This document shows positions 1 through 5,622 of a stretch of 5,803 nt of DNA, one piece after another; positions within the stretch are counted from its first letter, which is position 1; every line of letters starts with the position of its first letter. The notes under the pieces are model-generated. The model did not search any database, was not told the origin of the DNA, and was given only the letters and a program-made list of their open reading frames with translations. Made by a program: the position numbers and the translations under genes. Origin of the DNA: Candidatus Desantisbacteria bacterium CG2_30_40_21 (GTDB lineage: Bacteria > UBA9089 > CG2-30-40-21); assembly GCA_001873945.1 (NCBI GenBank), contig MNYI01000078.1:1-5803 (forward strand). Reading direction: 5' to 3'.

Positions 1-13
1 ATAAACATTTCCT

Positions 14-61
14 ATCAATTCATCCACTTATCAACCCATCAACTATTCAACTTATCAACTT
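14..61. repeat. Degenerate 8-bp tandem repeat, six units, consensus ATCAACTT
   Basis: Six consecutive octamers in perfect 8-bp register read ATCAATTC, ATCCACTT, ATCAACCC, ATCAACTA, TTCAACTT and ATCAACTT. Each differs from the consensus ATCAACTT at no more than two positions. The array stops exactly where the dispersed repeat at 61-89 begins. The units have no spacers, so this is a simple satellite and not a CRISPR. Function is unknown; it may be a slippage-derived array or part of a composite intergenic element. Confidence 0.75.
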
Positions 62-89
62 TTTGTGTCTTCGTGCCTTTGTGGTGAGT
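61..89 (-). repeat. Dispersed intergenic repeat, left copy (GTGTCTTCGTGCC type)
   Basis: This 29-bp stretch matches the reverse complement of 5623-5651 at 23 of 29 positions, and all six differences are C/T transitions. It belongs to the widely seen family of non-coding repeats whose other strand reads like ACCACGGAGACACGGAG, recognised here from memory. It lies in inverted orientation to the right-hand copy, so the pair brackets almost the whole gene cluster. No target-site duplication or transposase is visible. Confidence 0.75.
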
Positions 90-108
90 AGTTACAAAAT
101 TATATAAT
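79..108 (+). promoter_or_regulatory. Probable sigma-70-type promoter for the receiver gene
   Basis: A perfect TATAAT is at 103-108. A weak -35 candidate, TTGTGG at 79-84, lies 18 bp upstream and matches only the TTG half of the consensus. Transcription would start near 115, just ahead of the GGGAGG ribosome-binding site at 123-128. The -35 candidate lies inside the dispersed repeat, so the repeat edge may contribute to the promoter. In AT-rich DNA a chance TATAAT is possible. Confidence 0.45.
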
Positions 109-136
109 TCTTAATTATACAAGGGAGGAAAAATCA

Positions 137-586
137 ATGGAAAATCTTAAACCAATTAATATCCTTTTAATGGAGGATAATGAGGATGATATTCTTATTA
201 TCCAGCGGGCATTTAAGAAAACTAAGGTAACAAATGAACTTTATATTGTTCGGAATGGGCAGGATGGATTGGATTTCATCTTGCACGAGGGTATTTATAG
301 TCAAGATAAACATTCTACGCCAGGGCTTATCCTTTTGGATATTAATATGCCATTGATGAACGGTTTCCAAGTGTTGGAAAAGATTAAGGCACATCCCATC
401 TACAAGGCTATTCCGGTTATTATGCTTACTGTATCAGAAAGAGATGAAGATATCATTAAATCTTATCAGGGTGGTGCCACATCATATATTACTAAGCCAA
501 TGAATTTTGAAGATTTTGTCAAGGTGTTGGAACAGTTTGAAATCTACTGGTCACTGGTCTCGAAAATACCAGAGGTGAGGGGGTAG
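137..586 (+). CDS. Single-domain response regulator, Rcp1-like receiver
   Basis: A 149-residue receiver (CheY-like REC) domain with no output domain, so it probably acts through protein contacts or as a phosphorelay intermediate in the cytoplasm. Acidic pocket residues E13 and D14 lie in LLMEDNEDD, the phospho-acceptor is D68 in LLDINMP, the switch threonine is T98 and the conserved lysine is K120 in the ITKP motif. The SYxxGAxxYITKP pattern and the long loop before D68 are typical of the Rcp1 subfamily, which pairs with phytochrome-type and related kinases. ATG at 137 follows GGGAGG (123-128) by 8 nt. The kinase at 3904 has the matching kinase style and is the obvious partner candidate, but four unrelated genes lie between them. 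Regulatory output is unknown. About 12 residues after the receiver core form a short tail. Confidence 0.93.
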   Translation: MENLKPINILLMEDNEDDILIIQRAFKKTKVTNELYIVRNGQDGLDFILHEGIYSQDKHSTPGLILLDINMPLMNGFQVLEKIKAHPIYKAIPVIMLTVSERDEDIIKSYQGGATSYITKPMNFEDFVKVLEQFEIYWSLVSKIPEVRG

Positions 587-623
587 GGGAGATATACTGA
601 AGGTAAGAGTATTAATCCGACAC

Positions 624-650
624 TTGAACCCTTATATTTATGGCTAAATG
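624..650 (+). promoter_or_regulatory. Weak candidate promoter before the MNT/HEPN pair
   Basis: TTGAAC at 624-629 and TAAATG at 645-650 are separated by 15 bp, in the 91-bp gap between the receiver and the nucleotidyltransferase gene. Both hexamers are imperfect and the spacing is short. The gap could give this module its own transcription start, but readthrough from the upstream promoter is equally possible because no terminator hairpin is visible after 586. Confidence 0.2.
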
Positions 651-677
651 CTTTTTGCTTAAGGAGGTTGTCATAAA

Positions 678-1106
678 ATGGAAGATATTCGGACAAAGAA
701 CATTATTGAAGAGTTGACAGAATATTTTAATAAAAAAAAAGAGGTAGCTTTTGCCTTTTTATTTGGTTCCTATGCAAATGCTCAAGCAAGACTTTCATCC
801 GATGTTGATATAGCGGTCTATTTTTATCCAAAACATACCAAACCAATTGAAGTTGAAGAACTTATTTATTATGACCAAGAGACCAGAATATGGACAGATC
901 TGGAGAGAATCTTAAAGAAAGAGGTAGGACTTATTACCCTTAACCGCGCACCGGCAACAATTTCAGATAGTGCCATTAGAGGTATTCCTATCATCATTAA
1001 AAGTTGGGGAATTTATTTAGATTTTATGGAAATAATTACTTCTTTAGCTATTGATTTTAGGGAGATGCTTATTGATGATTTTTTGATAGAGGTTAAGAAA
1101 ACATGA
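678..1106 (+). CDS. mntA: MntA-like nucleotidyltransferase (MNT-domain antitoxin)
   Basis: A 142-residue minimal nucleotidyltransferase, the expected antitoxin of a type VII MNT/HEPN system, in which MntA adds AMP to a tyrosine of HepT and silences it. The GSX10DXD signature is exact: G30-S31, ten residues, D42-x-D44. The later VGLITLNRAP segment (83-92) aligns by eye with the family's VDLVDLxxA strand, but the usual third carboxylate is Gly84 here, so activity may be reduced or use E82. The C-terminal helix (113-139) matches the family's tail. ATG 678 has a strong AAGGAGGT site (661-668) 9 nt upstream. The stop overlaps the hepT start as ATGA, indicating translational coupling. Codons 19-21 form a run of nine A (732-740), a possible slippage site. 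Base composition looks AT-richer than the outer-membrane gene downstream, consistent with mobile origin. Confidence 0.88.
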   Translation: MEDIRTKNIIEELTEYFNKKKEVAFAFLFGSYANAQARLSSDVDIAVYFYPKHTKPIEVEELIYYDQETRIWTDLERILKKEVGLITLNRAPATISDSAIRGIPIIIKSWGIYLDFMEIITSLAIDFREMLIDDFLIEVKKT

Positions 1107-1561
1107 AAGAAGAATTAAAAGAAAGATTAATAAAACATATAAACTTCCTTAAAGAAGAGGTACAAGACTATCAACTATTTAAACCACTTACATGGGAGGT
1201 TTATAAGACACAGAGAAGTAAAAGAAGGGATGTAGAAAGATGGGTTGAGAATCTTATAAATTCTTTGATTGATATTTCGAAAATAATCCTTACCATTGAA
1301 AAGGTAACATTACCAGAGACTTATAGAGAGATAGCATTCTCTTTATCTTTAGTAAATGAATTTGATAAAGAAGGGATTGAAAAACTGTCTGGATGGGTAA
1401 GACTAAGAAACATCATTGCTCATGAATACTTAGATATAAGATGGGATTCTATAAAAAAATTTATCGAACAAACACAACCGCTGTATTGTGCTTTCTTAGA
1501 AAAAATAAAGGAATATCTAAAAAATCGATTGGAAACAAAAGGAGGAGAGGAAAATGTGTAA
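1103..1561 (+). CDS. hepT: HepT-like HEPN toxin (DUF86 family RNase)
   Basis: A 152-residue, mainly helical HEPN protein of the DUF86/HepT type. It carries the catalytic RX4HXY motif exactly: R102, H107 and Y109, in RNIIAHEY. In studied HepT proteins R and H form the RNase site, and the tyrosine is the residue AMPylated by MntA. The N-terminal half (about 40-66) has the usual DUF86 helix with RDVERWVENLIN. It starts within the mntA stop codon (ATGA, 4-bp overlap), the classic arrangement for this pair. Its last codons contain the ribosome-binding site of the next gene (1541-1550), and the two coding regions overlap by 8 bp. Sampled stretches are about 27-35% G+C, against 42-48% in the next gene. 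With intact catalytic residues it should be an active toxin if not modified. Confidence 0.9.
   Translation: MKEELKERLIKHINFLKEEVQDYQLFKPLTWEVYKTQRSKRRDVERWVENLINSLIDISKIILTIEKVTLPETYREIAFSLSLVNEFDKEGIEKLSGWVRLRNIIAHEYLDIRWDSIKKFIEQTQPLYCAFLEKIKEYLKNRLETKGGEENV
1541..1550 (+). promoter_or_regulatory. Ribosome-binding site of the outer-membrane protein, inside hepT
   Basis: GGAGGAGAGG lies 3-13 nt before ATG 1554 and also encodes the Gly-Gly-Glu-Glu near the HepT C-terminus. It fixes the start of the downstream gene and makes its translation likely to be coupled to that of HepT. The glycine- and glutamate-rich HepT tail probably results from reading through this site. Confidence 0.75.
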
Positions 1562-2729
1562 AAAAATTTCGTTGTCTATCTGTACTGGGCTAATTTTGGG
1601 TTTACTGACTTCATCATCAGTAAGTGCTCAAGAGGAAGGGTTGGAATATGGATTTAAGGCGGCTCTACCTGAGATGTATGTGTTTCTAACAAGCCAATTC
1701 TACAACTATGGAAAGGATGAATTTGGGAAGTATGCAAATGCAGGTGATGCCAAACTTGCTGGGCATAGTGTTTTTATTCCTATGAGTGGATATATTGACA
1801 TCCTCTCACAGCTCAATCCGGACTTGAAGGCAGAGGCAGAATTTGAGCTTTACAGGGCTGAAAGTGTTAAAATATGTAAATTGCGGGGTGTCTGGTCACC
1901 AAAAGAGTGGTTCAGCCTTGCTATGGGTAGGGATTTTGTGCCAATAGGGACACAGGATAAAAGTTATTATCCTCCATCTCAATTCAGGATATTCACAGTG
2001 GCACCCTATCTCTACCGAAATGTAATGCGTTCTTCCGGTTGGTGGGATACAGGGGTATTTGTTTCTGGCAAGAAAAACCTGACCAAGCAAGTTGCCTTGC
2101 TTTATAATGTTTCCATGACTAATGGTCCGGGGGATTCACATCAAACCCTTAAGCTTGAAGATATGATGGGAACTAACTCAGCCGGCTATATGTATGAGCA
2201 TTTTCATACAAATGCACGGCAATATCTTGATAACAATGGTGACAAACCGGTATGCGTCAGGTTAGCCTTATTGCCTATGGAAGGCTTGGAGTTTGGCAGC
2301 TCATACTTTAAGGCAAAATATAACGATAGCGAAACATATGGTTGTGATTATACCTTTTACCATCTGCTTTATGGGTCAGATAAATTGGATGTAGCTTGTG
2401 AATATGGGAGAATAGGCATTGATGTTAACCCAAGCAAGAATCCAAGGGCTGACAAAAAGATTCACCAATCATCGGCTTACATTGCCGCAAGTTACAAGAT
2501 ACTACAAGAAAAATATGTCCATTTTCTTGCCCCGGCAATTAGATATGAAATCATTGACCCATGGGAAGAAGACACAACTAATAAGGGTGCTCGCAAATCT
2601 ATAAGTATCGGGGTTAATATTTCTCCAGTAGAACACTTTTTGATTAGAGCCGCATATCAGCGGACTATGGAAAAGGGTGATGAGCTTAAGAATGATGGGG
2701 TGAGCTTGGAAACAGTGTTTGATTTTTAA
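1554..2729 (+). CDS. Putative outer-membrane beta-barrel (porin-like) protein
   Basis: A 391-residue exported protein. Residues 1-25 are a Sec signal peptide: MCKK, a hydrophobic core, then SVSA before Q26, a good signal peptidase I site. The rest alternates short amphipathic strands with polar, aromatic-rich turns, for example KAEAEFELYRAE, RLALLPMEGLEFGSSYF and KSISIGVNISP. It ends LETVFDF, and a terminal Phe is the usual signal for the outer-membrane barrel assembly machinery. The layout, with strands describing shape, width and a growth-like plane, resembles phosphate-selective-porin-like or generic porin families, but I cannot name one. The start follows a strong ribosome-binding site inside hepT. 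It is probably part of the envelope module with the periplasmic half of the 3128 ORF and the sensor kinase. Four cysteines (2, 107, 234, 264) are unusual in a barrel. Substrate is unknown. Confidence 0.75.
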   Translation: MCKKISLSICTGLILGLLTSSSVSAQEEGLEYGFKAALPEMYVFLTSQFYNYGKDEFGKYANAGDAKLAGHSVFIPMSGYIDILSQLNPDLKAEAEFELYRAESVKICKLRGVWSPKEWFSLAMGRDFVPIGTQDKSYYPPSQFRIFTVAPYLYRNVMRSSGWWDTGVFVSGKKNLTKQVALLYNVSMTNGPGDSHQTLKLEDMMGTNSAGYMYEHFHTNARQYLDNNGDKPVCVRLALLPMEGLEFGSSYFKAKYNDSETYGCDYTFYHLLYGSDKLDVACEYGRIGIDVNPSKNPRADKKIHQSSAYIAASYKILQEKYVHFLAPAIRYEIIDPWEEDTTNKGARKSISIGVNISPVEHFLIRAAYQRTMEKGDELKNDGVSLETVFDF

Positions 2730-2802
2730 TCGACATACAGGTATCAGATTTGGTAATCGTTCAGGTTGTTACAAAACCGGGGATAAAAAACAGGAAAAAT
2801 CT

Positions 2803-3141
2803 ATGAATACAAAATTTAAGGGCTTATTTGGATTAAAGAAGTTAGTTGATTTTATAGTTTCAGACTACAAACCTGAGAGGATAATCTTATTTGGTTCTTA
2901 TGGAAGTAGTGCAGAGAAAAAATCCTCAGATATAGATTTACTAATTATAAAAAAGACACACAAGCGATTTGTAGATAGGGTAGTAGAGGTAATACAGAGC
3001 ATAAGGAGAGAGTTTGGAATTAAATATCCAGTTGAGCCTCTGGTTTATACTCCAGAGGAGTGGGAATGGGCGAAGGGAATGAACAGTATCTTTGTTCGGA
3101 CAATTTTATCAAAAGGGATTGTGTTGTATGGGAAAGAATAA
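2803..3141 (+). CDS. Second MNT-domain nucleotidyltransferase
   Basis: A 112-residue minimal nucleotidyltransferase of a different subtype from the one at 678. GSX10DXD is exact (G31-S32, D43-x-D45), and the likely third carboxylate is E78 in YPVEPLVYTPEEW. The family often has Asp there, so this is conservative. Such proteins pair with a downstream HEPN protein, and a HEPN start follows with a 14-bp overlap. I chose ATG 2803 because AGGA (2792-2795) lies 7 nt upstream. A longer reading from TTG 2719 adds 28 residues unlike the family and overlaps the outer-membrane gene. The RIILFGSYGSS strand leads directly into the catalytic loop, as expected. Because its HEPN partner is truncated, it may now be an orphan with no target, or it may act on the first HepT. 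Confidence 0.87.
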   Translation: MNTKFKGLFGLKKLVDFIVSDYKPERIILFGSYGSSAEKKSSDIDLLIIKKTHKRFVDRVVEVIQSIRREFGIKYPVEPLVYTPEEWEWAKGMNSIFVRTILSKGIVLYGKE

Positions 3142-3901
3142 AGTAGTGGCAAAAATCTGGCTTGCAAAAGCAAAAGACGACCTTGCCTTTGCAAAAGCTG
3201 GCTGGCAGGAAAGTAAAATAGCCTCTGTTGCTTGTGTTCTATCTCAGCAGGCAGCAGAAAAAGCATTGAAGTCTCTTTTAGAATTAGAGAACATCAATAT
3301 AGAAGTGAAGAAACTATTTTGTACGATAACAATCCTTATGTTCTGTCTGTTCTTTATTTCCTATTCAAATGCTGGGGTATATCAATCCGAATTAAAAATT
3401 GCTCCAGTCAAGGTCTACAAATCAATGTTAGATAATTTCAAGAATAAAAGATATGAAAAGGTTGAAAAAGCTATTCCTTTCGTAGAGCCAGTAATGAATA
3501 CAATAAAGGCAAGGTTTGGAGTAGACATCCAACCAGAGATTAAATCTGCCCTGAAAGCAAGAAATAATAATTTCTACATAACACTCGAAAAACTAATCTT
3601 CTATGACATTTGGAATATATTTACTTTAATCATCAAGGAAGGGGAAAATCAATCGCCGCAAGAGTTGAAGCTCTGGTATAAGATGGCGTATGCAAACTAT
3701 CTCCTGCTTTCTCCTGTCATACTACAAAACAAGGAAAATTTTACCCTTGATAGAAAAATCAAGAAGATGTTCAAAGAAACCTACCTCTGTCTGGGAAGTG
3801 AATCATCTTATGGCAAGAAAATCCCTATGGATTTAAGATTATTTGAAGAACGCTCTGATGAAATTATAGAAAATATAAGTATGGTTTTTCCGGAGTTTTA
3901 A
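3128..3901 (+). CDS. Fusion ORF: truncated HEPN domain joined to an exported protein of unknown function
   Basis: A 257-residue ORF made of two unrelated parts. Residues 1 to about 59 are the front of a HEPN protein (PF05168-like): a WLAKAKDDLAFAKAGW helix and the hallmark SQQAAEKALKSLLELE. The second half of the HEPN fold, and any RX4-6H catalytic motif, are missing. From residue 60 (GTG, 3305) it reads VKKLFCTITILMFCLFFISY and then SNA before Gly, a complete signal peptide with a plausible cleavage site. About 175 mostly helical residues that I do not recognise follow. ATG 3128 overlaps the preceding nucleotidyltransferase by 14 bp, with AAAGGG (3112-3117) as ribosome-binding site. If made as one chain, the internal hydrophobic segment could still export the C-terminal half and leave the HEPN stub in the cytoplasm. 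GTG 3305 as a separate start lacks a visible ribosome-binding site. The stop is 2 nt before the kinase start. Confidence 0.7.
   Translation: MGKNKVVAKIWLAKAKDDLAFAKAGWQESKIASVACVLSQQAAEKALKSLLELENINIEVKKLFCTITILMFCLFFISYSNAGVYQSELKIAPVKVYKSMLDNFKNKRYEKVEKAIPFVEPVMNTIKARFGVDIQPEIKSALKARNNNFYITLEKLIFYDIWNIFTLIIKEGENQSPQELKLWYKMAYANYLLLSPVILQNKENFTLDRKIKKMFKETYLCLGSESSYGKKIPMDLRLFEERSDEIIENISMVFPEF
3296..3313 (+). other. Fusion junction between HEPN fragment and signal-peptide protein
   Basis: HEPN proteins usually continue after KALKxLL with a short loop such as GIEVPKTH, so ENINIEVKK is still plausible HEPN sequence. VKKLF is also the natural beginning of the exported protein, with GTG or an original ATG as its start codon. 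The crossover therefore lies within about 18 bp around GAAGTGAAGAAA, where both partners could have shared a short identical stretch. This is inferred from protein patterns; no flanking repeat marks the junction. Confidence 0.5.
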
Positions 3902-3903
3902 CA

Positions 3904-5529
3904 ATGAAAAAGGTAAGCATAAAAACCAAATTGGTATTTTTTGGCAGCATTTTGATGACTGTCTCTGCTATTATCTTGAGTTGGTATTTTCTGACAAGTG
4001 CCTCAAATCTGTTGCGAAATGAATTAATAAAAAGAGGAATGGAGATTACCCATAATCTTGCATATACCAGTAGAGATGGCATCTTGACTGAAAATCTTTT
4101 TCATGAGCTTGATTCATTGATTGAAGCAGCCATGCTTAACCCTGATATTGTCTTCGTAGCTCTATTAAATAAGCATGGTAAAGTTTTAGCTCATACTCAA
4201 CCAAAAGAAATAGGTAAAAGTACTCGCCTTAATCAATGTACCATTTGTCATGGTGCTTTAGCCCATACTGACCCAAAAAAGATGAGCAGTGTTTACAGGG
4301 AATTAACCAAAAAAATATTCCTGTCAAAGGATACTGTTTGTTTAGGTGAGAAGGAGGAAACCATTCACTTTGGCGGAGCTGTTGCTATCAGCACAGACAA
4401 GAAGTCGTTGATTGAGGAGGCCGAAGGGTTAGACACAGAAAAGCCAGGGGTAATTGGTGCGGTTCTTCTTGGAATTTCCCTGAAGGGCATTCATGTCAGG
4501 ACAAATAATATCCTTAAGGTTAGTTTGGGAATAATCTTAATCTTAGTAGTAATTGGAATTGCCTTATCCTTTTTCTTTTCCTCGCGAATAACAACTCCTA
4601 TTATATCTCTAACCAAGACTTCTCATGCAATTAGCAGCGGCGATTTAGGAAATCGCGTTGAGATTAAAACTAACGATGAGATTGGGGAATTAGCTGTTTC
4701 TTTTAATCAGATGGCAGAAAATTTGAAAAAGGCGATGGATGAGCTTTCCATTGAAAAGAAATCTTTGGAGCAAAAAGTTCAGAAAAGAACTCAAGAATTG
4801 GAAGAGGCAAATATTGAATTAAAAACACGGGCAGAGGAACTTGAATCCGTCAATAAAGAGCTTGATGCCTTCACCTATTCTGCCTCACATGATTTGAAAG
4901 AGCCTTTAAGGGGGATAGCGTCTTTTAGTCAATTCCTTTTGGAAGATTATGCAGATAAATTAGATGACACGGGAAAGAATTATCTCAAACGATTGATCGC
5001 CTCTGCTGTCCGAATGAAAACCCTTATTGATGATTTGCTTGCCTTATCCAGAATTTCACGGATAAAAAATCCTTATACCTCTGTTGATTCTGGTAAGCTG
5101 GTGAGAGAGGCAATAAAGGGATTAAGGGCAATAATAGATGAGAAAGGGGCAAAGATAAAGATAGATAATGAACTTCCGTTTGTTTTTTGTGATGAGGTCA
5201 AGATACGATCTGTTTTTTATAACCTCATCTCAAATGCAATTAAGTATAATGATAAGAAATGCCCGGAGATTGAGATAGGTTCTGATGGGCAAGGGGCAGA
5301 TGGTGCTGTCTTTTTCGTCAAGGATAATGGTATTGGCATCAAAGAGGAGCATTTTGATGATATATTTGGGATATTTAAGCGATTACATGGAAAGGATGAA
5401 TATGGCGGTGGTACAGGGGTAGGATTGGCTATTGTCAAGCGGGTTATAAACGACCATGGGGGAAAGGTCTGGGTGAAAAGTACTTCTGGTGAGGGGAGTA
5501 TGTTTTGTTTTAATATACCAAGGAATTAA
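3904..5529 (+). CDS. Membrane sensor histidine kinase with periplasmic CxxCH (heme c) motif
   Basis: A 541-residue inner-membrane kinase. TM1 is about 10-30 and TM2 about 205-226, and they enclose a ~175-residue periplasmic sensor of Cache/PAS-like type (SRDGILTENL, then DIVFVALLNKHGKVLAHT). An inserted CTICH (C112, C115, H116) is a canonical c-type heme attachment motif; H121 and H155 are possible second ligands. A HAMP linker (about 224-277) and a long coiled coil (about 275-320) lead to HisKA with H329 in SASHDLKEPL. The ATPase domain has the N box at N444, G1 DNGIGI (474-479), F box FKRLH and G2 GGTGVGLAI (502-510). No receiver is fused, so it needs a separate partner; Rcp1-like receivers lie at 137 and 5681. 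ATG 3904 follows GGAG (3892-3895) by 8 nt and is 2 nt after the previous stop. Heme binding is inferred from the motif. Redox state or a diatomic gas is a reasonable but unproven signal. Confidence 0.92.
   Translation: MKKVSIKTKLVFFGSILMTVSAIILSWYFLTSASNLLRNELIKRGMEITHNLAYTSRDGILTENLFHELDSLIEAAMLNPDIVFVALLNKHGKVLAHTQPKEIGKSTRLNQCTICHGALAHTDPKKMSSVYRELTKKIFLSKDTVCLGEKEETIHFGGAVAISTDKKSLIEEAEGLDTEKPGVIGAVLLGISLKGIHVRTNNILKVSLGIILILVVIGIALSFFFSSRITTPIISLTKTSHAISSGDLGNRVEIKTNDEIGELAVSFNQMAENLKKAMDELSIEKKSLEQKVQKRTQELEEANIELKTRAEELESVNKELDAFTYSASHDLKEPLRGIASFSQFLLEDYADKLDDTGKNYLKRLIASAVRMKTLIDDLLALSRISRIKNPYTSVDSGKLVREAIKGLRAIIDEKGAKIKIDNELPFVFCDEVKIRSVFYNLISNAIKYNDKKCPEIEIGSDGQGADGAVFFVKDNGIGIKEEHFDDIFGIFKRLHGKDEYGGGTGVGLAIVKRVINDHGGKVWVKSTSGEGSMFCFNIPRN
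4237..4251 (+). other. CxxCH heme c attachment motif in the sensor domain
   Basis: Codons TGT ACC ATT TGT CAT encode C112-T-I-C115-H116, in a segment predicted to be periplasmic, where the cytochrome c maturation system acts. The following GALAHTDP and the preceding KSTRLNQ resemble the surroundings of single-heme sites in sensor kinases and chemoreceptors of metal- and nitrogen-respiring bacteria. Confidence 0.7.
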
Positions 5530-5547
5530 GGGAATACGGATGTCTAC

Positions 5548-5573
5548 TTGCTTGCTCAATTTGTTGTAAGCAA
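5548..5573 (+). other. Hairpin after the kinase gene
   Basis: TTGCTTGC (5548-5555) can pair with GTAAGCAA (5566-5573) over 8 bp, including one G-U pair, around a 10-nt loop. It lies 19 nt after the kinase stop. It is followed by A-rich sequence and not a U-tract, so it is not a normal intrinsic terminator on this strand. It might stabilise the 3' end of the mRNA. Confidence 0.35.
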
Positions 5574-5596
5574 AAAATGGGGGAAAGTAAATGAAA

Positions 5597-5620
5597 CTGA
5601 AATATTTTTCAGATACTGAA
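5597..5620. repeat. Overlapping inverted repeats CTGAAA / TTTCAG / CTGAA
   Basis: CTGAAA (5597-5602) is complementary to TTTCAG (5607-5612) across a 4-nt loop. TTCAG (5608-5612) is also complementary to CTGAA (5616-5620) across ATA. The central arm can therefore pair with either neighbour but not both. The structure sits directly before the right-hand dispersed repeat. It may be part of that element or a small protein-binding palindrome; stems this short can arise by chance. Confidence 0.35.
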
Positions 5621-5622
5621 CA

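Noticed and set aside
14..61. CRISPR-like array
   Set aside because: The units are only 8 bp, degenerate and contiguous with no unique spacers.
2419..2604. 61-residue + strand frame inside the outer-membrane gene
   Set aside because: It is a shadow frame within a well-supported coding region, with no ribosome-binding site or recognisable motif.
2719..2802. 28-residue N-terminal extension of the second nucleotidyltransferase from TTG
   Set aside because: It starts at TTG inside the outer-membrane gene, has no ribosome-binding site, and the extension does not resemble the family. ATG 2803 with AGGA 7 nt upstream fits better.
3092..3127. 12-residue extension of the HEPN fusion from TTG
   Set aside because: It lies wholly inside the nucleotidyltransferase gene, with a rare start and no suitable ribosome-binding site. 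ATG 3128 begins right before recognisable HEPN sequence.
3232..3435. 67-residue + strand frame across the fusion junction, considered as the missing HEPN half after a frameshift
   Set aside because: Its translation has no HEPN-like helix pattern or RX4-6H motif, so a simple frameshift does not explain the lost HEPN C-terminus.
3305..3901. Independent gene for the exported protein starting at GTG 3305
   Set aside because: The protein pattern fits well, but the bases just upstream (ACATCAATAT and nearby) contain no ribosome-binding site, so it is kept as part of the fusion ORF, with this start as an alternative.
5548..5573. Intrinsic terminator after the kinase
   Set aside because: The stem is followed by A-rich sequence and not a T-run on the coding strand, and the adjacent receiver may be co-transcribed.
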